Numbered from the stretch's first letter, positions 1-7,849 are shown. The stretch is DNA of 30,433 nucleotides from UMGS1279 sp045577495 (GCA_045577495.1 JAZNIK010000021.1:1-30433); one strand, 5' to 3'. Notes: generated by a model not told the origin, from the sequence alone. Translations and numbers: made by a program.

Positions 1-1
1 T

Positions 2-79
2 GAACTTGACGATTTGCTTCGTTATGTTGAAACTCCGGTCGATAAAATAAGAACGATAAAAGAATTAAAAGAAGGCTAA
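2..79 (+). CDS. C-terminal fragment of an unidentified protein
   Basis: An open frame enters from the left edge and ends at a TAA at 77-79. It encodes 25 residues beginning ELDDLLRYVET and ending KELKEG, hydrophilic and helix-prone. A hairpin followed by a T-run lies 35 bases after the stop, which supports a real gene end. Too little is visible to name a family. The gene runs opposite to the phage-like genes that follow, so it may be the chromosomal neighbour of the element or part of it. Confidence 0.5.
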   Translation, partial: ELDDLLRYVETPVDKIRTIKELKEG

Positions 80-113
80 AACGCCGAGCATTTTCTAATA
101 ATTGATATAGAAA

Positions 114-144
114 TGAGCACCACAATGATTGTGATGCTCATTTT
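114..144 (+). terminator. Intrinsic terminator after the left-edge gene
   Basis: TGAGCA (114-119) pairs with TGCTCA (135-140), and CACA (121-124) with TGTG (130-133), with one C-A mismatch and a 5-base loop. TTTT follows at 141-144. It sits 35 bases downstream of the stop codon at 79. Confidence 0.7.
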
Positions 145-195
145 ATCTGTAACACATTTTTATTATAATAATGGCAAATTCGACATATTTAAAGT

Positions 196-327
196 TTAAG
201 GGAATCTAATAATAATTTTCTTGTTCTTCTCGGCATAATAGAGTGCTATTTTTGTTCCGCTTTTTCTACCTTTTGGGGTGTAGTCCTCCTTATAATAAAC
301 AATGCAGAATCGACTATTATCTATCAT
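196..327 (-). CDS. Possible small phage-type protein (43 aa)
   Basis: A 43-codon minus-strand frame starts with ATG at 327-325 and stops with TAA at 198-196. The product contains VYYKEDYTPKGRKSGTKIAL and ends KKIIIRFP: basic, aromatic and with a clear strand-like pattern, more protein-like than most random frames here. The upstream frame stays open a few more codons (YVKRNCE) into the end of the 89-codon gene. The ribosome binding site is poor (GTGAG directly against the ATG). It could be the remains of a longer gene or be translated by coupling to the gene ending at 342. Function unknown. Confidence 0.4.
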   Translation of the reverse strand: MIDNSRFCIVYYKEDYTPKGRKSGTKIALYYAEKNKKIIIRFP

Positions 328-341
328 CTCACAGTTGCGTT

Positions 342-602
342 TTACATAGCTTGCTTAACCGAAGCTTCAACCCCGGTTAATTTTTCGATTACACTAATGT
401 ATTGGGTTTCTTGTTTTTCTAAACGTTGTTCGATCCCCTCAATACCTTTTTTTATGTAGCCAAGCTCGGTAAATAAAACACCGCTTTCTTTTCCCTCAGT
501 TCTATCATCGGATTTTTTGTTTCTAGAGAGAGCTACAAAGCTGATAATCAAACTGCACACGCCCACAACTGCGGTGATTATCCCGAAAATTACGGTCTCC
601 AT
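342..602 (-). CDS. Small single-TM phage protein (holin/XhlA-like accessory)
   Basis: The product is 86 residues if translation starts at ATG 602-600, which follows AAGGGGG at 8-base spacing; an upstream in-frame GTG at 611 is the alternative. Residues 1-25 form one hydrophobic segment (TVIFGIITAVVGVCSLIISF). A charged linker follows, then a helix with coiled-coil character (IKKGIEGIEQRLEKQET). One N-terminal membrane anchor plus a coiled coil is the layout of small phage proteins annotated as hemolysin XhlA-like or as hypotheticals near lysis genes; this is only a resemblance in layout. It lies 36 bases downstream of the large polyvalent ORF on the same strand and probably belongs to the same element. 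Confidence 0.6.
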   Translation of the reverse strand: METVIFGIITAVVGVCSLIISFVALSRNKKSDDRTEGKESGVLFTELGYIKKGIEGIEQRLEKQETQYISVIEKLTGVEASVKQAM

Positions 603-638
603 TGGTTGCACCCCCTTAATGTTCTATGTCACCCATCT

Positions 639-3600
639 TTAAACCTCGCTTTCGGGTTGATTCTGTGCCTCGATATCATCAGATATTGCCTCAGCATCCT
701 TTTGCGATTTAGATTTAGCAAGCATCTCGGCTAAATCGGTATTGATTTTTACAGGTTCTTTTTTGCCGTTGTATTTTTGCTCAATATCACGGTTAAGTGA
801 ATCAACCGCACGCTGAACATAATAAAGCTTACCTATACCCGTCATTTTCTTAAGCAGTGATAAAGCTTGAACGTTTTGACCCATTCGGGTACCCAATTCG
901 GCAAGCTCGGCGATATATTTCATCGTGTCAGATGTATGGCCGTTTTCTGCCGCCTGTTGAAAAAGCCGTTCACCCAATGCAATATCATACTTATTCATTT
1001 GCTTGCCGCTATTAATAATATCCTGCCAATGCTCTACTGCGCCTGCAAAATCATTTTTTATGGTGTTATCGGCTCGGCTTAATGCCGCATCATCGGATAT
1101 AACCTGATAGGTTTGTCCACCCTTTAAAATTTCCATTTGCTGTGCTTCGCTCATTCCCTCAGCCAAGTGCCCGCTTTCGGCGGCTGTTCTGGCAAAGCGG
1201 CTAACGTTTTGATTTTTGCTTATTTTTTGAGGGAACGTCACGTCAACCTTTGGATTTTCACCCCTTGGTAAAGCACCGTATTGGTCAGTAAGCGATTCAA
1301 ACGCTTCATCTAAAGTGATTTCGCCATTTTCAACCATTGCCTTTAATTCCTCACGGCTTTTACCTATAGCATTAGTTGGGATGGAATACTTGACATTTTT
1401 AGAAGAATTGGATATACTATGTTTAGAGACATTGTCTGTTGGCGACAAGCCTGAGTTGTTATCAATTCCGCCCGCCGTTTCAGCAATGTCTCCTTTTTTA
1501 TCCAAAACAAATTGACTTCCATCTGGCAAAAGTAATCTATGCACCTTATAATAGTTTTTGCTTTCCTGCCGTACAACAACCGCCATATTACCTCTTTGCT
1601 TGTTTATCTCAACAGGACCCGCAAATGTAAAAGTATCATATAAACGACCTTTGTGTTTCGGATGAGAATCAATTTTTATGCCATTTTTCAAAATATCTGG
1701 CACTAATGCAAGTGCTAATCTTTCCTCGTTGGTTTTTAAGTAGCTTAAGCCTTTTTTAATTCGCTTTTTATCAAGAATTATTTCACCGAATCCTTTTCGC
1801 TCGATTATAAAGTTTGTGCTTGCAAACCTGCTTAAAGCCCATTCTGCTACTTCTTGTTTGCTTTCAAAAACCTTTTCCTCATTAAGCGAAGCGATAATAT
1901 CCATTTCATTTAACAACGAAGAACTTTGGTTTAATTGTTCTTTTATGGATCTATCGCCCGGTATAGAATATCTGACATCAGCATCGGGATTAGCGGCAAA
2001 TTTAGCCGTTGCCTCGGTGCGATATTTTTCACTTAAAGGTATTGCGTTTTTTAGGGTCACTTCGCCGTTGGCTCTTCCCCCTGCAAAGTCCTGACCTGTA
2101 AGTGATATATCCTGAGGCTCTCTGCGCTCAAAAGAATCATTAGAGGGTTTTACAACAACCGCTACACTGCTCACACCATCAGCCTTTAAAGCTACCATAC
2201 GGTGTCTGCCTTCGTGGTTTACAACCTCGTTTGTTTCGGGGTCATACTCTAAAAAGGGTGTTTCGGTTTCTTGCCTTAGCTCATCCTCATTAAGCACATA
2301 GGCATCATCCTCTACTCTGCCGCGTATGTCCTCATTAGAAGTTAGATTTATAAAATCATCGGGTGATATGTACCCAACATAAGCGTTAGAATATTCGGCG
2401 CGTTTGCCCTCACCTAAGCTGTGCTCATCCAAAAGGCTGCTTAGCCTGTTTTCAGTAAAAGATGCTTTGCCGTTCCTATAAACAAAGGTATGGTCGCTAG
2501 GGATAGCTAAACTTGCCTTTTCATCCTCATCCATTTCTAATTCCTTATCAGCAAACACAACATCCGTTCTGTCAATATCAGGGCGGATTTTTTTGCGTTG
2601 TGCATCGTTTAAGTCTATCCTTGCGCTAACATCATTGGATTCTATCTCGCCTGCTGTTCGCTCATACAGTTCTTTAGGTGTAAGTATATTACCATCCTTA
2701 TCCTTAAAAACCTCACCATCCTGCATACGTGCTTGCCAATATACCGAGCTGGAGCCTCTGGCAAATCCCTCAATAGTCTGTATTATGTGCTGTGTTTCGT
2801 GAACCAACACATACTTTAATATCTCGTGGTCGGGGTCTGCGCCCTCTGCAAACATTTCGCTATTTAAAACCAAGCTGTTTTCCTTGCGAGAAAATTTTGC
2901 ATACACCTTACCGCCATCTCTTGCCGGTAAAGGTAAAATCCTAACATTTATATCCTTTATCTCGGGATAGGCTTTAAACAAATCTGTATGTTCTATAAAC
3001 TCGCCTAAGGTGGTGCCATAAAAAAACTCACTATATTCTGTGACCCAGGTATTGTATTTTTGCGTTTCTTCTGGCGTCGTTGGTAAACCAACCGCCACCT
3101 TCATAAGAATTTTATTAAACTCTGCTGCATTTTGAGTATAAAATGATTCTTTAACATCAATCTTATCATCACTTATCTCGAACCGCCATTTGCCGTCCAT
3201 ACCTTTAAACCAACCTGTCAGCTTACGTATGGTTTCGCTATCTTCTCCATCTTTAAGCATCTGCTTTGCGGTGGATAACTCTAGTCGGTTTGCTGTTAAA
3301 GCTCTCTCGCCTGCGTATGAATGTTTGCTTTTGGGTATAGAAGAAGCAGACCCGTCTATTGAGTCTGCTTTTCCTTTTGATGATTCTTTATTACTCCTGC
3401 GCAGATGTTCATTGTTTCCTGCGGTGTCAGTTTGAAGTCCTTGGCTTCTAGTTGGTCGAGAACCTCGTTCATATTGTCTACCGTTTTCAACATTGTTGTA
3501 ATCCGCAATATGTCTTCCTTTTGCATTCCGCACAATCTTAGAATACACATAAATGCTGTTGTCGGGTTCTCTATATTGTTGCTCAACTTTCTTCATCTCC

Positions 3601-5039
3601 TTATATTCGCCGTTAGCAATTTCAATGCATCCATTTTCAGTAGCTTCAAGCAAAACAAAAGTTTCACCATTGCGGCTAAATATTTTTGTATCTCCTGGCT
3701 TTGTCCCAGCACTATATGCCCAAATCATAGCCTCGGTTCTGAATTGATTATAACTGTTTTTGGTGGTACTGTCAACCTTTGCAGTTTCTCTTGTTTCCTT
3801 AAGCCTTTTCACCATTTGCTCAAGCTTAACAATATCACGCTCAACCGCATTAGCCGCTCTAAGCCTTGCAATAACACTTTCTATCCAATCCACAAAACGC
3901 TCAAACAAGTTACGGTCAGCCCTTGCCAATTCACTTAAAAAGCTCTCATCTATTTCGCTTGCTATACTTTGACCGTCATTAAAAAGCATATCACCAACAA
4001 AATCGGCAATAACTTCCATTTTAGCCTCAGTATACTCAAGCGTTTCACCATGTGAAGCATATCTCTCCTGTGTTTCTTTAATAGCCTGATGAACGCTATC
4101 AAATTCGTGCATTTCTAACCAATGCTTAAACGCGGCGCTTTCATTAGTAACATATCTTGAAAAATCCTTATAAAGCTTACTACTCTCAAGGCTGTGAGTA
4201 AATTCGTGCTTAAACACAAACTTTATAGGGTTCTTTGCATAACGGCTTATAACAACCCTATTACCTGTGATTTCACCGTCTGCGCCGTTGGCTATTTTGT
4301 CTACAAATTCAATCTCTAGCCCTAAAGCCTTACCAACCTTGCTTACAAATTTTTCTTGCCCTATAGTAATCTTTTTTGTCTTTTTCAGATACTCTGCCAC
4401 TCTTTCGCCATACGCTTCGGCAATAGTTTTAATATTACCGCTTCTAGCCGCTCCAGGTATACCCTTTACCGAACCCAACATAACAGGTCCCGTAGCGGCA
4501 CCCTGACCGTCAGCAGAAACAGGCACTAGGGTGCCTTGGTCATTTACGGTTATATTGCTTCCAAAAATGCTCTGCATAACGTTTTGTCTGCTAGGTGAAG
4601 TCAGTATCTCATTAAGAGTTAAAACCTCACTGCCGCCAAATTTACCCTCGTTTACAAAGGCTTTATAGGTTCCTCCCGCAATGCTGTTTGCTGAAAGCAT
4701 TCCCTCAGCCATAGTAGAACCCTTGCTTTTGGGTGTTGTCGCAGTTTTAAGTATACGCATTGCCAAACCGCTAGCCGAGTTTGTACCGTATTTGGTAGCA
4801 CCTTTTGTCATAAGCTCTGTTTCGAGAGCGCTTTTAGATTTATCTAAGGTTTTCTCAAAAAGCTTATTAAACACTGCGCCAACCTGTGTGGGCTTAGAAT
4901 CGGCGCTTAAGCTCTCCGCCTCTTTTGCAATGTCCTTAAACTCGCTGTTTGAGGCGAGCGTTTTAAGCGCCTCAATCTTTGTTGGGTCGCTCGCTATAAC
5001 ATTACCATTGCGTGAATCGGCTATCTTAAAATCATGCAA
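639..5039 (-). CDS. Large polyvalent phage/ICE protein, 5'-truncated
   Basis: This 1466-codon frame is a multidomain protein of the 'large polyvalent protein' type carried by phages and conjugative elements. Visible blocks: HEFTH (residues 278-282), a zincin-type HExxH; a region around 600-760 with TGWFKGMDGKWRFEI and a second HExxH, HETQH (about 747-751), resembling LPD23; a ParB/sulfiredoxin-like motif, HEGRHRMVALKADGV (about 942-956); a region about 1078-1180 resembling LPD3 or phage barnase/EndoU-like domains; and a helical C-terminal section. Domain names are from memory of the families. No ribosome binding site precedes the ATG at 5039, and this start lies exactly where the integrase fragment on the other strand begins. 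The true N-terminus has therefore probably been deleted. The C-terminus may also be shortened, because in relatives such helical regions continue into further domains. Such proteins are thought to be injected or transferred with DNA. Confidence 0.7.
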   Translation of the reverse strand: MHDFKIADSRNGNVIASDPTKIEALKTLASNSEFKDIAKEAESLSADSKPTQVGAVFNKLFEKTLDKSKSALETELMTKGATKYGTNSASGLAMRILKTATTPKSKGSTMAEGMLSANSIAGGTYKAFVNEGKFGGSEVLTLNEILTSPSRQNVMQSIFGSNITVNDQGTLVPVSADGQGAATGPVMLGSVKGIPGAARSGNIKTIAEAYGERVAEYLKKTKKITIGQEKFVSKVGKALGLEIEFVDKIANGADGEITGNRVVISRYAKNPIKFVFKHEFTHSLESSKLYKDFSRYVTNESAAFKHWLEMHEFDSVHQAIKETQERYASHGETLEYTEAKMEVIADFVGDMLFNDGQSIASEIDESFLSELARADRNLFERFVDWIESVIARLRAANAVERDIVKLEQMVKRLKETRETAKVDSTTKNSYNQFRTEAMIWAYSAGTKPGDTKIFSRNGETFVLLEATENGCIEIANGEYKEMKKVEQQYREPDNSIYVYSKIVRNAKGRHIADYNNVENGRQYERGSRPTRSQGLQTDTAGNNEHLRRSNKESSKGKADSIDGSASSIPKSKHSYAGERALTANRLELSTAKQMLKDGEDSETIRKLTGWFKGMDGKWRFEISDDKIDVKESFYTQNAAEFNKILMKVAVGLPTTPEETQKYNTWVTEYSEFFYGTTLGEFIEHTDLFKAYPEIKDINVRILPLPARDGGKVYAKFSRKENSLVLNSEMFAEGADPDHEILKYVLVHETQHIIQTIEGFARGSSSVYWQARMQDGEVFKDKDGNILTPKELYERTAGEIESNDVSARIDLNDAQRKKIRPDIDRTDVVFADKELEMDEDEKASLAIPSDHTFVYRNGKASFTENRLSSLLDEHSLGEGKRAEYSNAYVGYISPDDFINLTSNEDIRGRVEDDAYVLNEDELRQETETPFLEYDPETNEVVNHEGRHRMVALKADGVSSVAVVVKPSNDSFERREPQDISLTGQDFAGGRANGEVTLKNAIPLSEKYRTEATAKFAANPDADVRYSIPGDRSIKEQLNQSSSLLNEMDIIASLNEEKVFESKQEVAEWALSRFASTNFIIERKGFGEIILDKKRIKKGLSYLKTNEERLALALVPDILKNGIKIDSHPKHKGRLYDTFTFAGPVEINKQRGNMAVVVRQESKNYYKVHRLLLPDGSQFVLDKKGDIAETAGGIDNNSGLSPTDNVSKHSISNSSKNVKYSIPTNAIGKSREELKAMVENGEITLDEAFESLTDQYGALPRGENPKVDVTFPQKISKNQNVSRFARTAAESGHLAEGMSEAQQMEILKGGQTYQVISDDAALSRADNTIKNDFAGAVEHWQDIINSGKQMNKYDIALGERLFQQAAENGHTSDTMKYIAELAELGTRMGQNVQALSLLKKMTGIGKLYYVQRAVDSLNRDIEQKYNGKKEPVKINTDLAEMLAKSKSQKDAEAISDDIEAQNQPESEV
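3356..3586 (-). CDS. Candidate overprinted small gene inside the polyvalent ORF (76 aa)
   Basis: This is a second minus-strand frame within the large ORF, beginning with TTG at 3586 after GGAG about ten bases upstream. The product is helical and well mixed (GMQKEDILRITTMLKTVDN, LTPQETMNICAGVIKNHQK) and looks like a compact folded protein. In this stretch the large ORF encodes a hydrophilic, probably disordered linker (roughly residues 485-561, rich in N, G, R and S), which is where overprinting is best tolerated. The weak TTG start and lack of a homologue I can name keep confidence low. Confidence 0.35.
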   Translation of the reverse strand: MSNNIENPTTAFMCILRLCGMQKEDILRITTMLKTVDNMNEVLDQLEAKDFKLTPQETMNICAGVIKNHQKEKQTQ

Positions 5040-5267
5040 AACAATAATGTTGAGAAACTAAAATTTCACGAGCTACGACATATTTATTCATCGCTCACAA
5101 GTTCCCTTGGAATTGACCAACAAATCCGTATGGAGAATGGTGGATGGTCTAACGCTTCAATTATGGATGGTACCTACCGTCATAGTATGTCTGAAGCTCA
5201 AGAAACAGCAAATAAAAAAATGGAAGAGTATTTTGCCAACGCTACAGCAAATACACTTCCTATGTAA
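5034..5267 (+). pseudogene. Tyrosine recombinase (integrase), C-terminal remnant
   Basis: The 77-codon frame begins in the middle of a tyrosine recombinase catalytic domain. KFHELRHIYSSL is the HxLRHxxxS box holding the second catalytic Arg and His. GGWSNASIMDGTYRHS matches the region with the last His/Trp and the nucleophilic Tyr (normally LGHxSxxxTxxYxH). The N-terminal arm-binding and core-binding domains and the first catalytic Arg are missing, and an in-frame TGA sits just upstream at 5013. It cannot be active alone. It ends about 190 bases from the 3' end of tRNA-Leu, the usual place for an integrase of a tRNA-targeted prophage or ICE. The 5' break coincides with the start of the large minus-strand ORF, consistent with one deletion. 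Confidence 0.8.
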
Positions 5268-5272
5268 AATTT

Positions 5273-5302
5273 ATCCCCCTTAATTTAAACGGGGGATTTT
5301 TT
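5273..5302 (+). terminator. Intrinsic terminator of the integrase remnant
   Basis: ATCCCCC (5273-5279) pairs with GGGGGAT (5291-5297) around an 11-base loop, followed by a T-run to 5302. It starts six bases after the integrase stop codon. Confidence 0.85.
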
Positions 5303-5313
5303 AATATATATTT

Positions 5314-5354
5314 CGTGTGAATTTTCGTGTGAACTTTTGCTTGTTTTGTGTGAA
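5314..5354 (+). repeat. Short direct repeats (C/T)GTGTGAA near the element end
   Basis: CGTGTGAA occurs at 5314-5321 and 5326-5333, and TGTGTGAA at 5347-5354, with a weaker AGTGAATTT at about 5371. They lie between the integrase remnant and tRNA-Leu. Repeated short motifs in this position are typical arm-type binding sites for a tyrosine recombinase; that role is inferred. Confidence 0.4.
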
Positions 5355-5420
5355 TTTTTATTGTTTTTAAAGTGAATTTCTAAAGTTAAAAAACAATGCT
5401 AAAAGTCGCTGAAAACTGCA

Positions 5421-5455
5421 TAAATAAAAGGAAACCGCCTATTCAAGCGATTTCC
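5421..5455 (-). terminator. Terminator of the tRNA-Leu transcript
   Basis: On the minus strand GGAAATCGC (5455-5447) pairs with GCGGTTTCC (5438-5430), nine pairs including one G-U, followed by TTTTATTTA (5429-5421). It begins five bases after the encoded CCA of the tRNA. Confidence 0.75.
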
Positions 5456-5460
5456 CTCGA

Positions 5461-5544
5461 TGGTGCGAGTGACGGGACTTGAACCCGTACGCCAAAGACA
5501 CACGCCCCTCAAACGTGCCTGTCTGCCGATTCCAGCACACTCGC
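5461..5544 (-). tRNA. tRNA-Leu (anticodon GAG)
   Basis: The acceptor GCGAGTG (5544-5538) pairs with CACTCGC (5471-5465), followed by discriminator A and an encoded CCA (5463-5461). The anticodon arm has stem CACGT/GCGTG and loop TTGAGGG, giving anticodon GAG (reads CUU/CUC). A long variable arm and the T-loop TTCAAGT fit a class II leucine tRNA of about 84 bases. Its 3' end faces the integrase remnant, so it is the likely attachment site of the decayed element. Confidence 0.95.
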
Positions 5545-5578
5545 ATTTATTAGCGTTACACTATTTGCAACGCTAGAT

Positions 5579-5607
5579 ATTATATCATTTTAACACTACA
5601 TTGTCAA
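5579..5607 (-). promoter_or_regulatory. Promoter of tRNA-Leu
   Basis: On the minus strand TTGACA (5607-5602) and TATAAT (5584-5579) are separated by 17 bases, a consensus vegetative promoter. A 7-bp hairpin (TAGCGTT/AACGCTA, 5551-5575) lies in the short 5' leader of the precursor. Confidence 0.85.
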
Positions 5608-5647
5608 CACATTTTTTTAAAATATTTATTTTATTTTTTCTTTTGAT

Positions 5648-6793
5648 TTAAAAGAGCAAATCTCCATCAAAAACCTCTTTTAAAACACAGCAAACACCAC
5701 CGAATATTGCCGATTTATCCTTAAACGGAGATTTTAAAACTTTTAACTTTGCTGTCTTAGTGAATCTTACTTGATTTATTTTTTCTTCTATCATTTTAAT
5801 ATATTTATTGGGCAAATAATACGCCTTATATCCTAAAATAAAGGCACTTGGACTAATCAGGTTTGAAAGATTAACCATACCTATTGTTAACTTCTCAACC
5901 ACATCCGTAAAGATTTCATCGCATTTTTTGTTATCCGCCAGAGAATTAAAATCTTCAGCCGTCACTTTTTTACCCACCTCATTTGAAAGTCTTTCGCACA
6001 AAACCTTTTCGGATACATATAACTCTAAGCAACCCGTGTTACCGCAAGGGCAACGCCTTCCGTTATAGTCTATGGTGGTATGCCCGAACTCAGATGCATA
6101 CTGGTCTGCTGAGGTCATTAAATTATTGTTATGAATTATACCTGCACCCAGACCGTTTGCGATACCTATATAAATAAAGTCTGAATAATTTCCACCGCCT
6201 ATTAACTGTTCTGCAACGGCAGATGCACTGATATCGTTATATATAACCACGGGATAATCAAAATTGCTTTCGATAATGCTTTTTACAGGAAAACTTTTTA
6301 TACCAAAAAAGTTATGCGTTTCATAAATCGCACCATTTTTATCTATAGGGCCAATCATTGCCACGCCTATTGCAAAAATGTTGCCCTTTTGCGATTTAAT
6401 AGCCTCTTTAATGCCCGAAACTAGTTTTTGGCTTAATGTTTCCTCTGTTTCATTATTTAAAGCATCGGTTTTAAGGGTAAAAACATTACCCGAAAAGTCG
6501 CCTATACTTATGGTCATTTCATCACGAGATATATATACTCCAATAATTTTTTGGGCAGTTTTTGATATTTTTAATTGTTGAGGATTAGGTCCTGTTGCAT
6601 CCACCCTTACGGGTGTACTTTCATCAATGATGCCTCTTTCAAAAAGCTCTTGAACTATATTGCCAACCGTCATCTTAGTAAGACCTGTTGCCTTTGATAT
6701 TGCCACCCTTGAGGTTGCTATACCCAGCGCGATGTTTTTTAAAACCAAACCGCGATTTCGCCGTTTTATATCTGCACTATTCATACCGCGCAT
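5648..6793 (-). CDS. ROK-family transcriptional repressor (NagC/XylR type)
   Basis: A sugar-responsive repressor of 381 residues. It starts at ATG 6793 after GGGAGG at 8-base spacing; an in-frame GTG nine bases upstream overlaps the RBS and is less likely. The N-terminal winged helix-turn-helix (about 5-55) includes SRVAISKATGLTKMTVGNIV. A ROK domain follows with the zinc signature CPCGNTGC after GHTTIDYNGRR and the sugar-site pattern EFGH. In the family, binding of the sugar or sugar phosphate releases DNA. The gene is divergent from the kinase-isomerase-aldolase operon, and the two promoters overlap within a perfect inverted repeat, so it most likely represses that operon and itself. The effector is not shown by the sequence; a ketose, or the lyxose/mannose-type substrate of the operon, is the natural guess. 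Confidence 0.85.
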   Translation of the reverse strand: MRGMNSADIKRRNRGLVLKNIALGIATSRVAISKATGLTKMTVGNIVQELFERGIIDESTPVRVDATGPNPQQLKISKTAQKIIGVYISRDEMTISIGDFSGNVFTLKTDALNNETEETLSQKLVSGIKEAIKSQKGNIFAIGVAMIGPIDKNGAIYETHNFFGIKSFPVKSIIESNFDYPVVIYNDISASAVAEQLIGGGNYSDFIYIGIANGLGAGIIHNNNLMTSADQYASEFGHTTIDYNGRRCPCGNTGCLELYVSEKVLCERLSNEVGKKVTAEDFNSLADNKKCDEIFTDVVEKLTIGMVNLSNLISPSAFILGYKAYYLPNKYIKMIEEKINQVRFTKTAKLKVLKSPFKDKSAIFGGVCCVLKEVFDGDLLF

Positions 6794-6830
6794 AATACGC
6801 ACCTCCCAAAAATTTAATATTACTAAAACT

Positions 6831-6875
6831 ATTGACTTTAGAATGATTATATACTATTATAATAATAAAGTCAAT
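6831..6875. promoter_or_regulatory. Overlapping divergent promoters with putative ROK operator
   Basis: ATTGACTTTA (6831-6840) and TAAAGTCAAT (6866-6875) form a perfect 10-bp inverted repeat. Each arm holds a -35 box. Plus strand: TTGACT 6832-6837, 17 bases, TATTAT 6855-6860. Minus strand: TTGACT 6874-6869, 17 bases, TATAAT 6851-6846. The promoters lie across each other, so polymerase can occupy only one at a time. The inverted repeat is the best candidate for the ROK binding site. Confidence 0.7.
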
Positions 6876-6894
6876 TTACTATTAGGTGATGATT

Positions 6895-7836
6895 ATGAAA
6901 AAAATTCTTTGTTGCGGAAGCGTTACTACCGATATTTTAGTAAAACCGGTTGATAGCGTTCCTACCCCCGGCACTCTTAGAAGTGTTGAATCAATAAACA
7001 CCTGTGTTGGCGGTTGCGCCACAAACTGTGCTATTGATTTAGGTAAGCTTGGTGTGCCTGTTGCTGTTTCTTGCCGTGTTGGTGAGGATTTCTACGGTGA
7101 ATTTATTAAGTCTGAACTTGTTAAAAACAATGTAGACATTTCGGCAGTTGTTACTACCGGTCCCTCCCCCACAACACTTTCTATCGCTTGTATTCAGTCA
7201 ACAGGTGAGCGTAGTTTCCTTTACAATCCTGCATCAGGCGCCGATTACTGCCTTGATGATATAAATTGGGATACCGTTGATGACTGCGATATTGTTTTCT
7301 ACACGGGCGCGCTGCTTTTAACCTCCTTTGACGGAAAACCCTGTGCAGAATTTTTAAAGGAATGCAAAAAACGCGGAAAGTTAACAGTTTTTGATACTGC
7401 TTGGGATTTTGATGATATATGGTTGCCTAAACTTGAGGGTGTTTTTGAATATATTGATATTTTTATGCCTAGCTATGATGAGGCTGCAAAGCTTTCGGGC
7501 GAAAGTGAGCTTGAAAAAATTGCAGACTTCTTCTTCAAAAAGGGTGTTAAAAATGTAATCGTCAAGGTTGGTGCAGACGGTGCATTTGTTAAACCCGGTG
7601 GTGAGCAAAGCAAAATTTATCCTACCTATCGCAACTTTAAGCCTGTTGATACAACCGGCGCGGGAGATTCTTTCTGCTCAGGCTTTTTGGCAGGTCTTGC
7701 AAACGGTTGGAATTTTGAGCGCTGTGCAAGATTGGGCAACGCTGTTGGTACCCATTGCGTTTTAGCAGTTGGTGCCTCAACCGGCATTGTATCTCTTGAA
7801 GAAACTTTGAAATTTATGGAAGAAAATCCACTATAA
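6895..7836 (+). CDS. PfkB-family sugar kinase
   Basis: A ribokinase-fold kinase of 313 residues that phosphorylates a sugar with ATP. The start is ATG 6895, eight bases after AGG of AGGTGAT; GTG 6886 and ATG 6889 fall inside that RBS. The N-terminal substrate region has GGCATNCAIDLGKLG (39-53). The C-terminal PfkB signature is DTTGAGDSF (252-260), with D258 as the catalytic base and GAG forming the anion hole. It is the first gene of an operon; an isomerase follows after 13 bases and a class II aldolase after that. The order suggests it phosphorylates the ketose produced by the isomerase, giving a ketose 1-phosphate (or a second phosphorylation to a bisphosphate) for the aldolase. Substrate specificity cannot be read from the sequence. 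Confidence 0.85.
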   Translation: MKKILCCGSVTTDILVKPVDSVPTPGTLRSVESINTCVGGCATNCAIDLGKLGVPVAVSCRVGEDFYGEFIKSELVKNNVDISAVVTTGPSPTTLSIACIQSTGERSFLYNPASGADYCLDDINWDTVDDCDIVFYTGALLLTSFDGKPCAEFLKECKKRGKLTVFDTAWDFDDIWLPKLEGVFEYIDIFMPSYDEAAKLSGESELEKIADFFFKKGVKNVIVKVGADGAFVKPGGEQSKIYPTYRNFKPVDTTGAGDSFCSGFLAGLANGWNFERCARLGNAVGTHCVLAVGASTGIVSLEETLKFMEENPL

Positions 7837-7849
7837 AGGAGTTTTAATA

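Noticed and set aside
1..340. Second attachment site (copy of the tRNA-Leu 3' end) at the left of the element
   Set aside because: No match to the tRNA 3' sequence is visible before 340, so the left end cannot be placed inside this window.
3405..3938. 177-codon plus-strand frame opposite the polyvalent gene
   Set aside because: It is antisense to a clear coding region, has no RBS, and its composition (Ser, Leu, Phe and Ile rich) is what the reverse of a charged, Lys-rich gene gives.
5551..5575. TAGCGTT/AACGCTA hairpin as terminator of the ROK gene
   Set aside because: No T-run follows on the minus strand, and the hairpin lies downstream of the tRNA promoter, so it is probably part of the tRNA precursor leader.
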